Source: Desulfobacteraceae bacterium
Lineage (GTDB): Bacteria > Desulfobacterota > Desulfobacteria > Desulfobacterales > ETH-SRB1
NCBI GenBank assembly: GCA_014237365.1
Contig: JABZFQ010000077.1
Span: 1 to 34,729, forward strand
Length of the DNA stretch: 34,729 nt
Direction: 5' to 3'
Shown here: one piece after another, positions 16,092 to 23,535 of the stretch
How the letters are laid out: each line of letters starts with the position of its first letter
Position numbering within the stretch: the first letter of the stretch is position 1
The notes under the pieces: generated by a model
Databases searched by the model: none
Seen by the model: the letters and a program-made list of their open reading frames with translations, nothing else
Told to the model about the DNA's origin: nothing
Translations under genes and position numbers: made by a program

Positions 16092-16895
16092 ATGGGTTTA
16101 TTGGATGGAAAGAATGCATTGATCTGTGGGGTTGCAAATAAGAAAAGTATTGCCTGGGGTATAGCACAGGCTCTCCATGCTCATGGAGCACGGCTTGGTT
16201 TCACATGTCTTGAAAACAATGTCCACCGCTTGAATAAACTGGCTTCTCAAGTCAATTCCGACATCATTATTCCCTGTGATGTCCGGAAGGAGAATGACAT
16301 TGCGCATGCTTTAAATAAAGTAAGTGCGGTGTTTGACGGAAAGCTCGATATCCTTATTCATGCTATTGCGTATGCTGATATAAACGATCTTGGTGGAGAA
16401 TTTATTAGCATATCAAAGTCAGGTTGGAGTCTGGCCTTAGAAGTCAGCGCCTATTCTTTGATAGCCTTCGCTAGATACGCCCGCCCATTGATGAATGCAA
16501 CAGGAGGAGGCTCAATTATCACCTTAACTTTTTCCGGAGGAGAATCGGTGACACCTGGTTACAATATCATGGGCATAGCCAAGGCTGCTCTAAACATGTC
16601 TGTCCGTTACCTTGCCTATGACCTTGGACCAGAAAATATCAGGATAAATGCTATTTCAGCCGGTCCTATTTCGACCATATCTTCTATGGCAGTGGAAAAG
16701 TTTGACATTTTTTTGCGTATGGTTGAAGAATGTTCTCCACTGTTACGCAATATTACTTTGGAAGATCTGGGTGGAACGGCAGTCTATTTGGCTTCTCACC
16801 TTTCAAATTCTGTCACAGGAACGGTAATATACGTAGATTCCGGAACAAATATTTTGGACCCTCCGTCTATAGCGCATCGCAGATTTAAAAAATAG
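16092..16895 (+). CDS. enoyl-ACP reductase (NADH), FabI-like
   Basis: Short-chain dehydrogenase of 267 aa with FabI hallmarks: the N-terminus LLDGKNALICGVANKKSIAW, PCDVRKENDI, and the catalytic YNIMGIAK with Tyr157 and Lys164. The upstream Tyr usually found in the FabI TLSYLG motif is Phe147 (TLTFSGG), a difference from housekeeping FabI. Expected reaction: reduction of a trans-2-enoyl thioester. ATG with AGAAAGGAAAAA ahead. It heads the right arm of the cluster and is followed by a mobile repeat inserted three bases after its stop codon. It could be a specialised paralogue or the cell's only FabI; the context favours a specialised one. Confidence 0.88.
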   Translation: MGLLDGKNALICGVANKKSIAWGIAQALHAHGARLGFTCLENNVHRLNKLASQVNSDIIIPCDVRKENDIAHALNKVSAVFDGKLDILIHAIAYADINDLGGEFISISKSGWSLALEVSAYSLIAFARYARPLMNATGGGSIITLTFSGGESVTPGYNIMGIAKAALNMSVRYLAYDLGPENIRINAISAGPISTISSMAVEKFDIFLRMVEECSPLLRNITLEDLGGTAVYLASHLSNSVTGTVIYVDSGTNILDPPSIAHRRFKK

Positions 16896-16898
16896 TAA

Positions 16899-17078
16899 GG
16901 AACGTGGACGAATTAACTTCCCCAACTATGCATCACAGATTCAGGCCACCTTTGCCCGATCTCAAATCACAAAAATATTGAAATAGCTCGCTATTCCATC
17001 AACTTTTGTGATCTGAGACCGAACAAATCTGACCCAAATCTGTGCGCCTACTTGTGGAAGTTAATTCGTCCACGTTCC
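16899..17078 (-). mobile_element. GGAACG-family MITE, full-length copy A
   Basis: Ends GGAACGTGGACGAATTAAC and GTTAATTCGTCCACGTTCC are perfect inverted repeats, extending to about 23 bases. Target duplication TAA at 16896-16898 and 17079-17081. The interior (CCCGATCTCAAATCACAAAAAT ... TTTTGTGATCTGAGACCGAA) makes a second inner hairpin. The whole unit is the reverse complement of the copy at 25377-25557, so it is placed on the minus strand relative to that copy. No open reading frame. Confidence 0.85.
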
Positions 17079-17166
17079 TAAGGACTCGGTTAAAAATTAC
17101 GTTTGAAGATCTATCTTGTAATTGACTTTTTATCAATAAAAACTATATTTAAAAGGAGTATAAAGG

Positions 17167-18375
17167 GTGATGCATGTTGGTATTGTTGGTACCGGAAAAA
17201 TGGGGACCGCCTTATTAAAACTTCTTAAGTCAACACCATATCATATTAATGTCCTGGCTAGCGGTGCGGATAAAGCGGAAAAGAGCCGGCGAAAATATTT
17301 TAAAAAAATTGAGCGGGAATTCAAACAAGGGGGGATTTCTGAAAAAAAGTACAATAATATCAAAGCAATTCGAAAATTTACTCATAAAATAGAGGATTTG
17401 GCCGGGTGTCAGCTCGTTGTTGAGTCTATTACTGAGGATTTTGAAGCAAAAACATCATTATTCCGAAAGATAGAATCAGTGGTGGATAAAGATGCGATTC
17501 TGGCAACCAATACCTCTAGTATTCCCATCTCGGATTTGGCCGGGAAACTGCGCTATAATAATCGGTTTTGCGGATTACATTTTTTTCACCCTGTTTTTAT
17601 GATGAATTTAGTGGAAATAATAAGAAAAGCCGACACGCAGCCTCGACTAGTTGATTTGATGAAGGACTTTTCTCGACAAATCGGCAAAAAACCGATCGTT
17701 GTTTTTGATGCTCCCGGCTCTGTTCTGAATCTTATTCTTTTTTATTATTATCTGGAGGCTTTTTATATATTGGAGTCAGGGCTTGCTCTTCCATCGGAAA
17801 TTGATAAACTGGCAAAACAATATTTTTATACAGGGCCATGTGAATCAGTGGACACTATTGGCATTGATTTGTTTCTCACCGGCCTGAAAATTCAATCAAG
17901 ACCGGACAGCATCTGTCCTGTTCGATGGACGGATGACCCTTTGCAACAAATAGACTCAGAAAAAAGCGGTGGCAGAGAAGGATTTTATGTTCCTCATTTG
18001 TTTCGCAAATTGATTGCAGAAAACCGTCGTGAAACCGGTGTAGCCAAAAAAGTTTATGATTTTGAAGATAACCCGGAGTTTTATATTGATGAAACAGGCA
18101 TGAGTTCCAGAGTAACTCCTGATACAAGTAAGAAAGAAAAAGATTTAATTGTCAAACGTCTTCTTTACGCTATCTTTAATGGTGCAATTGATGCTGTACA
18201 AAAGGGCAAGTCTTCTATTAAAGAACTTGATATCGGCTTGAAAGAAGTGTTGTGGATGGATCAAGGACCGTTTTCAATGATGAAAAAAATCGGCAGAGAA
18301 AAAGTCCAGGAAAATTTTGATTATTTGATAAGTAATGTGGGAAAACGGTTCACCCAAACAGCATTATCTTTGTAA
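17167..18375 (+). CDS. 3-hydroxyacyl-CoA dehydrogenase
   Basis: 402 aa, NAD-binding Rossmann start VGIVGTGKMGTALL, then ATNTSSIPISDLA (catalytic Ser), LHFFHPVFMMNLVEII (catalytic His and Glu) and FDAPGSVLN with the conserved Asn. This is the HACDH plan of fatty-acid beta-oxidation enzymes, with the C-terminal dimerisation half present (about 185-400). It would interconvert 3-oxoacyl and 3-hydroxyacyl thioesters; no FabG-type ketoreductase is in the cluster, so it may fill that step in the reductive direction. GTG 17167 and ATG 17170 are both possible starts, with AAAGGAG at 17152-17158. It is 38 bases before KS3. Confidence 0.9.
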   Translation: MMHVGIVGTGKMGTALLKLLKSTPYHINVLASGADKAEKSRRKYFKKIEREFKQGGISEKKYNNIKAIRKFTHKIEDLAGCQLVVESITEDFEAKTSLFRKIESVVDKDAILATNTSSIPISDLAGKLRYNNRFCGLHFFHPVFMMNLVEIIRKADTQPRLVDLMKDFSRQIGKKPIVVFDAPGSVLNLILFYYYLEAFYILESGLALPSEIDKLAKQYFYTGPCESVDTIGIDLFLTGLKIQSRPDSICPVRWTDDPLQQIDSEKSGGREGFYVPHLFRKLIAENRRETGVAKKVYDFEDNPEFYIDETGMSSRVTPDTSKKEKDLIVKRLLYAIFNGAIDAVQKGKSSIKELDIGLKEVLWMDQGPFSMMKKIGREKVQENFDYLISNVGKRFTQTALSL

Positions 18376-18412
18376 TTGCATATTTTTTTGCGGAAAGGAC
18401 GAAAGGGAAGTC

Positions 18413-19618
18413 ATGAAAAGAAGAGTAGTGGTGACAGGATTAAATATGATCACTCCACTCGGCCTTAATCTAGAAACTAGCTGGGATAATTTTGTAGCCG
18501 GCAAAAACGGTATCAGTTTGATTTCCCTATTTGATACTTCGAATCACATGACTAAAATTGCAGGGGAACTTTCCAGTGATTTTGAAAATTATTCAAAAAA
18601 ATCATGCAAGAAATACCTATCCAAGAAAATGGGTAGAGCGACCAAAATATGCTATGTATGCGCAAAAGAGGCTGTTGAGAGCAGTGGAATAGATTTTAAG
18701 AACTATGATGCAATGCGATGCAGTGTCATTTTAGGTGCTAATGATACTGGTCATTCAAGAATTTACCATAATAATAAAAACTGGCTCATGAAAACCATGG
18801 TCAATGGGATGGCCGCATGGATATCAATAACCTATAAAATAGAAGGTCCGTGTTTTACAATTGCGACGGCTTGTTCATCTTCTGCTTATGCAATTGGTTA
18901 TGGATATGACCTCATAAGATCTAATATGGCTGATGTGGTTATAGTCGGAGGCGCAGGTTCAATTGTCAATCCCGAACACCTTGAGGGATTTAATGAAGTA
19001 TATGCCCTTTCTACTTCCAGTGACATCCCTGAGAAAGCAAGCCGTCCTTTTTCTATTGACAGAGATGGTTTTGTTCTTGGAGAAGGGGCTGGAATATTAA
19101 TTCTTGAGGATATAAATACGGCTAAAAAACGGGGGGCATATATATATGCAGAAATGATTGGGCATGCTTTAACCAGTGAAGCGTATAACATTATGTCGCC
19201 AAAACGGGATGGTAGCGGGATGGCAAAAACGATGGATCTGGCATTGAAAAAATCTAAAATAAAGAAAGAAGAGGTAGATTACATTAACGCGCACGGCACT
19301 TCCACACCGCATAATGATAGAGTAGAGACATTGGCGATAAAGAAAGTTTTCGGGAAACATGCCTGCGATATACCTGTTTCATCGTCAAAATCAATGATCG
19401 GTCACACAGCAAGCGCATGTGGAGGGATTGAGGCTGTTCTTACAATAATGAGCATAAAAAACGGGATGATAACGCCCACAATTAATTATCATCCGGATCC
19501 GGAATTGGATTTGGATTATGTTCCCAATATAGCAAGAAAACAGAAGATTGATGTAGCGATTTCCAATTCTTTTGCTTTTGGTGGTCATAACGCCACACTG
19601 GTTTTTAAAAAATATTAA
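18413..19618 (+). CDS. beta-ketoacyl-ACP synthase, FabF type (KS3)
   Basis: 401-aa condensing enzyme with full catalytic triad: Cys154 (ATACSSSAY), His294 (INAHGTSTPHND) and His331 (KSMIGHTASACGG). It keeps the PDPELDLDYVPN and FAFGGHNAT blocks shared with KS1 and KS2 but is more distant from them than they are from each other. I chose ATG 18413 (MKRRVVVTGLN) because it aligns with FabF starts and has GAAAGGGAAG ahead; an upstream in-frame GTG at 18335 would overlap the dehydrogenase. It is followed 17 bases later by the acyltransferase-like gene, a usual partner. Confidence 0.93.
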   Translation: MKRRVVVTGLNMITPLGLNLETSWDNFVAGKNGISLISLFDTSNHMTKIAGELSSDFENYSKKSCKKYLSKKMGRATKICYVCAKEAVESSGIDFKNYDAMRCSVILGANDTGHSRIYHNNKNWLMKTMVNGMAAWISITYKIEGPCFTIATACSSSAYAIGYGYDLIRSNMADVVIVGGAGSIVNPEHLEGFNEVYALSTSSDIPEKASRPFSIDRDGFVLGEGAGILILEDINTAKKRGAYIYAEMIGHALTSEAYNIMSPKRDGSGMAKTMDLALKKSKIKKEEVDYINAHGTSTPHNDRVETLAIKKVFGKHACDIPVSSSKSMIGHTASACGGIEAVLTIMSIKNGMITPTINYHPDPELDLDYVPNIARKQKIDVAISNSFAFGGHNATLVFKKY

Positions 19619-19635
19619 TCCGTAATTAAGAGACA

Positions 19636-20559
19636 ATGAAAAAAGAGATTGCAGCTTTTATTTTCCCTGCTTTTGGCAAACCATATACAGGTTTTAAAAA
19701 TAAAGGGCTTGATGAATATCAGGAACGCTTGCGGGACTATTTGTCAACGGCATCGCAACTGGTTTCGATTAACAATATAAAATTTGAACGGGCATGTAAT
19801 GGTATTATTGAAGATGATCTTCACGCCCATTACTCCTGTTACATTAATTCCTGTATTATCTCTGATATATTGAAGGATAGAAATATACATCCTCAATATG
19901 CAGTTCCATTTAGTATGGGCTTATATGCGGCTCTTTATTATACATCTTCTGTTTCATTTGAAAATTTATTGCTTTTTATGCATAATCAATTAGCATCTGC
20001 ATTAAATACTCTTAATGATGTTCAATATGGAATGGTATCTATTGTTGGTTTGCCTTTTCATGAGGTTGAAGAATTGATTAGAAACAAGGAAATGGAGGTA
20101 GAAGTTGTTGATGCTGTCAATGAACTTGTTCAAGTAGTGGCAGGCAAGCGCGTAGAGCTCGAAAAATTAATGCTCATCGCAAAAGAAAATGGCAGTTCTC
20201 ATGCCAGAATGTTGCCCGTGTCATTGCCTTATCATTCAAGCTACATGAAAAAAATAAAAACAATAGTTGAAGATTTGTTGCTTCAGATTGAGATACTAAC
20301 TCCTGAATATCCCATTATTTCGAATAGTAATCAAAAAGTCTTAACAACAAAGCAAGAAATAAGAAACGAATTAGCTAACAATATTTCTGGTACAGTGCAT
20401 TGGTTAAATACTATGAATAAAATGCATGAACTTGGTATCAATGTGCTAATTGAATGTGGACTCAGCAATGCTTTATGCAAATTGGTCAAACTGTTTAATA
20501 GTGATTTTCAGGTTTACCATCCCAGAAAATTTTCTAAATTATTTCGTTCCATTGCCTGA
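19636..20559 (+). CDS. acyltransferase-like protein (FabD fold), altered malonyl-binding site
   Basis: 307 aa resembling malonyl-CoA:ACP transacylase. The nucleophile motif, usually GHSLG, reads PFSMGLYAALY with Ser93; the catalytic His is His200 in MLPVSLPYHSSYM. The region that normally carries the Arg binding the malonyl carboxylate (RGxxM block before GAMAAI) is FENLLLFMHNQLASALNTLN with no Arg between residues 108 and 132. This suggests a non-malonyl acyl group, or a hydrolase/editing role. It directly follows KS3 in the same transcript. ATG start with AAGAGAC ahead. The fold call is good; the substrate is open. Confidence 0.82.
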   Translation: MKKEIAAFIFPAFGKPYTGFKNKGLDEYQERLRDYLSTASQLVSINNIKFERACNGIIEDDLHAHYSCYINSCIISDILKDRNIHPQYAVPFSMGLYAALYYTSSVSFENLLLFMHNQLASALNTLNDVQYGMVSIVGLPFHEVEELIRNKEMEVEVVDAVNELVQVVAGKRVELEKLMLIAKENGSSHARMLPVSLPYHSSYMKKIKTIVEDLLLQIEILTPEYPIISNSNQKVLTTKQEIRNELANNISGTVHWLNTMNKMHELGINVLIECGLSNALCKLVKLFNSDFQVYHPRKFSKLFRSIA

Positions 20560-20620
20560 AAAAAGTGCAGCTTAGGGCTCAGAGCTGCTTTCCTCTGCAA
20601 TATCAAGTTTGAAACAACCT

Positions 20621-21334
20621 ATGGAAAATTCTCATCTTATTCGCATATGGAATAAAGGTTCCATTGCCTATATCCAACTCAATCGTCCTGAGAAGGCTAA
20701 TGCCTATAATGAGGCAATGCTCGACACCTTGGCCGGCACCTTGGAGAATATAGCAATCGATGCCGAGGTACGTGTGTTAATTATTTCCGGTGCAGGCAAT
20801 CAATCTTTTTGTGCTGGAGCGGATATTCATGAGATCCGTCAAAGAAATTACGCTGATGCATTGAATTTAAAAAGCGCAAAAGTATTTGATAAAATAGCTC
20901 TTTTCCCCCAAATTACTCTTGCGGCCATTAATGGAGCTGCTGTTGGAGGAGGATTAGAGCTTGCTCTGGCATGCGATATCCGGATAGCTGTTGAAAATGC
21001 AACCTTTTTTTTTCCCGAAACAAAACTTGGATTAATACCGGCAGCCGGCGGAACCCGCAGATTGCCTAAGATCGTTGGCATTCCGCGCGCTAAGGAGCTC
21101 ATTCTCGGAGGGCGGGTTTGGAATGTAAATGATGCCATGCGCTGGGGACTGGTCAACGAAGTCGTACAGTGTGAAGATCTATTGGCTCAAGCTCAAAAAT
21201 GGGGTGAGGAAATCGCTCAAAGGGATCCGGTAGCGTTACAATTAGCCAAAAAGTCACTTGATTTCCAATCAGAAAATGGATTGGCTTCAAGTTTTGAACT
21301 CGTTTCCGAGGCATTGTTGTATCAGTTAAAATGA
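20621..21334 (+). CDS. enoyl-CoA hydratase/isomerase family protein (crotonase 2)
   Basis: About 237 aa, the most canonical of the three crotonases here. It has oxyanion-hole strands CAGADI and GAAVGGGLELALACD and both hydratase acids, Glu113 and Glu133 (FPETKLGLIPAAGGTRRL). Expected to hydrate 2-enoyl thioesters or dehydrate 3-hydroxyacyl ones, working with the 17167 dehydrogenase and the FabI-like reductase. The start is ATG 20621 or in-frame TTG 20609; neither has a clear ribosome site. It may equally be a DpgB/DpgD-type partner of the type III synthase encoded next, 250 bases downstream. Confidence 0.88.
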   Translation: MENSHLIRIWNKGSIAYIQLNRPEKANAYNEAMLDTLAGTLENIAIDAEVRVLIISGAGNQSFCAGADIHEIRQRNYADALNLKSAKVFDKIALFPQITLAAINGAAVGGGLELALACDIRIAVENATFFFPETKLGLIPAAGGTRRLPKIVGIPRAKELILGGRVWNVNDAMRWGLVNEVVQCEDLLAQAQKWGEEIAQRDPVALQLAKKSLDFQSENGLASSFELVSEALLYQLK

Positions 21335-21412
21335 GAAAGCAATACCTGCGGAAATCAAAAAAATAAACCTTGGTTCAAAACAGTATGATTATCATCGCCT
21401 ACTTAGAAAAGT

Positions 21413-21540
21413 TATTATTGACCGAGCCCTTAGACCGAAGTTCCCCCCTCGGTCTAATAATATCAGGCACTTAACTATGCTGTAGTCATGTAACAGGCAT
21501 AATGATTTCAAATAGTTACGAGCCCCTGGAGGAACTTCGG
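21413..21540 (+). promoter_or_regulatory. leader with two competing hairpins before the type III PKS gene
   Basis: TATTATTGACCGAG (21413-21426) pairs with CTCGGTCTAATAATA (21448-21462). The loop sequence CCGAAGTTCC (21435-21444) pairs instead with GGAACTTCGG (21531-21540), with flanking CTTAG/CTAAG extension. Both pairings cannot fully form together. It could be an attenuator-like leader or the remains of another mobile repeat; no anti-terminator T-run is obvious. Confidence 0.45.
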
Positions 21541-21584
21541 CTTAGATTTACCAATCTAATTTTCCTTTGCAATGAGGTTACATA

Positions 21585-22667
21585 ATGTCAATAAATAAGG
21601 AATCGACTTTTATTTCCCCGGGAAAAAGACCAAGGATTGTATCAATAGGGACAGCTAATCCTCCATGTAAATATACTCAGGAAGAAGTTGCTCAACTCTT
21701 TGGGGAAAAAAATCCAAGAATACTCCAGTTTTTCCGCAGCGGTCATATAAAAACCAGGCATCTCTACCTGCCCGAGCTTGTTAATGGAATAATACCTGAG
21801 GAATCAAATCAACAACTGATAGATAAGCATTTCAACGGAGCGCTTGAACTTGGTTCACTGGCTATTAACGAAAGTTTGGCCCCACTTGGACTGTCTCCTT
21901 ACGATATTGATTTTTTTTGCTGTCTCAGCACTACAGGATTTCTTTGTCCTGGAATTACTGCTTATATTGCCGAAGCCATGAAATTTCGTAATAATGTGTA
22001 CCGGGCGGATATTCTGGGAATGGGTTGTAATGCCGGTTTAAACGGGCTGCAGCACGTCACCGCACTTACCCATGTCAATCCTGGGAAATTGGGACTTCTG
22101 CTGTGTGTTGAGATATGTTCTGCTGCCTATGTATATAATGATAATTTGTATACGGCAGTTGTGAATTCACTGTTTGGTGATGGTGTGTCTGCTGCGCTTG
22201 TACGGCAGAATGATTCAGATACCTGGGAGAAGGGACCTTGCGTCGTAGATTTTGAATCTCATATTATTATGGAAGCTATTGGGGCAATGCGATTTGAGCT
22301 GGATAATAATAAGTTGTCATTTTATCTGGACAAGGATGTTCCATATGTTATTGGCGCTAACGTAGAAAAGCCAATTAATCGTTTACTGGGACGTCATAAT
22401 CTTAAACGCCGTGATATACATCACTGGATCGTACATTCAGGTGGAAAAAAGGTCATTGATGCCATTGAATATAATCTTGGACTTACCGATTATAATATGC
22501 GTCACACATTAAGTGTTTTGAAAAATTACGGTAATTTGTCATCTGCATCGTTCCTTTTTTCTTACAAGGAACTTAAGCGGGAAGGTATTATAAAGCAGGG
22601 AGATTTAGGGGTTTCCATAACAATGGGACCTGGTATAACAATCGAAACAGCTTTACTAACATGGTAA
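21585..22667 (+). CDS. type III polyketide synthase, DpgA-like (3,5-dihydroxyphenylacetyl-CoA synthase family)
   Basis: 360-aa chalcone-synthase-fold enzyme. The triad is intact: Cys148 (GMGCNAGLNGLQ), His284 (WIVHSGGKKVIDAIEYNLGL) and Asn317 (LKNYGNLSSASFLF). The GMGCNAGLNG surround of the Cys is of DpgA type rather than plant CHS type. DpgA condenses four malonyl-CoA into 3,5-dihydroxyphenylacetyl-CoA in vancomycin-type pathways, helped by crotonase-fold DpgB and DpgD. Here one crotonase gene precedes and one follows it, supporting that reading. It needs no ACP and could supply an aromatic starter for the ketosynthases. ATG with GCAATGAGG ahead. Exact ring product is inferred. Confidence 0.85.
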   Translation: MSINKESTFISPGKRPRIVSIGTANPPCKYTQEEVAQLFGEKNPRILQFFRSGHIKTRHLYLPELVNGIIPEESNQQLIDKHFNGALELGSLAINESLAPLGLSPYDIDFFCCLSTTGFLCPGITAYIAEAMKFRNNVYRADILGMGCNAGLNGLQHVTALTHVNPGKLGLLLCVEICSAAYVYNDNLYTAVVNSLFGDGVSAALVRQNDSDTWEKGPCVVDFESHIIMEAIGAMRFELDNNKLSFYLDKDVPYVIGANVEKPINRLLGRHNLKRRDIHHWIVHSGGKKVIDAIEYNLGLTDYNMRHTLSVLKNYGNLSSASFLFSYKELKREGIIKQGDLGVSITMGPGITIETALLTW

Positions 22668-22704
22668 AATCTAAGGTTAAACTCTCATTAAGGGGATCAT
22701 TATT

Positions 22705-23457
22705 ATGAATCACTATAACACTTTAAAGGTAGAAAAAGAAGGCAATGTTGTAACGGTCTATCTCAACCGTCCTGACACGAAAAATTCCATAAATATGCAG
22801 ATGGTCAATGACTTGACTAATCTTATGGACATTGTTGAAGATGCCAATGATGTAGCAGTATTAGTACTTCGCGGCAGCAATGATGTTTTCTGTTCAGGTA
22901 TAGATTTCCACGATTTTTCTCTTGATAAGGAACAGAATATCTATGGGTTGCAAAAATGGGAGAAAATGTGTCGCCGACTGGAACGTCTTAATAAGTTTAC
23001 AGTCGCTGCCGTTGAAGGCAAGTGCATTGGCGGCGGATTTCAACTTGTATTGCTTTGCGATACCAGGATTGCGGAAAAACGGGCTCAGTTCTGCTTTAAT
23101 GAAGTCAAACTGGGATTTCTGCCGGGAATGGCTACATTCCGTTTGCCTAAGTATATCGGTCTTGGCCGGGCAAAAAATCTTATTCTGACCGGCAGCGCTA
23201 TTAAAGCAGATAAAGCGTTAGATTGGGGGTTGCTGGACAAAGTTTGCGAGCAAACAATTTTTTCGGAAACCCTGAAAGAAACAATTGACTGTTTACTGCC
23301 GTTTCATCCGGTTGCTCTTGAAATGGGCAGGCGACTACTCAACGAGTGTTACGCTGACACCTACGAAAATTACATCGGTCATTTCCTGGCCGCACAAAAT
23401 CGAGCTATCAATTCAGAAGCTTTTAAAAAACTCATATCGCTTAATGTATCACACTGA
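22705..23457 (+). CDS. enoyl-CoA hydratase/isomerase family protein (crotonase 3), DpgB/DpgD-like
   Basis: 250-aa crotonase-fold protein 37 bases after the DpgA-like gene and thus probably its partner. Oxyanion-hole strands CSGIDF and GKCIGGGFQLVLLCD are present. The first hydratase acid is Gln113 (GGGFQL in place of GGGxEL), while Glu133 (NEVKLGFLPG) is kept; one-acid crotonases are usually isomerases or have other roles. In the dihydroxyphenylglycine pathway DpgB boosts DpgA and DpgD acts as a hydratase; this protein may do one of these jobs. ATG with AAGGGGAT ahead. It is the last gene of the lipid/polyketide cluster before uvrC. Confidence 0.87.
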   Translation: MNHYNTLKVEKEGNVVTVYLNRPDTKNSINMQMVNDLTNLMDIVEDANDVAVLVLRGSNDVFCSGIDFHDFSLDKEQNIYGLQKWEKMCRRLERLNKFTVAAVEGKCIGGGFQLVLLCDTRIAEKRAQFCFNEVKLGFLPGMATFRLPKYIGLGRAKNLILTGSAIKADKALDWGLLDKVCEQTIFSETLKETIDCLLPFHPVALEMGRRLLNECYADTYENYIGHFLAAQNRAINSEAFKKLISLNVSH

Positions 23458-23535
23458 TCCCTATCAAGCAGCATGCCGAAAGCGTACCATAATTTTAGGC
23501 GTTTTGGGCAATTTAGCTCACTTCATGCTTTAACT

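Noticed and set aside
16899-17078. Repeat as a Rho-independent terminator of the FabI-like gene
   Set aside because: The stem is very long, is found in four places with target duplications and has no T-run; a mobile element explains it better, though it might still affect transcription.
2049-23457. The cluster as the housekeeping fatty acid synthesis locus or a ladderane/aryl polyene locus
   Set aside because: No fabG, fabZ or standard fabH/fabD set, no radical SAM desaturase or hotdog dehydratase. Sulfotransferases, a DpgA-like synthase and an exporter do not fit those pathways.
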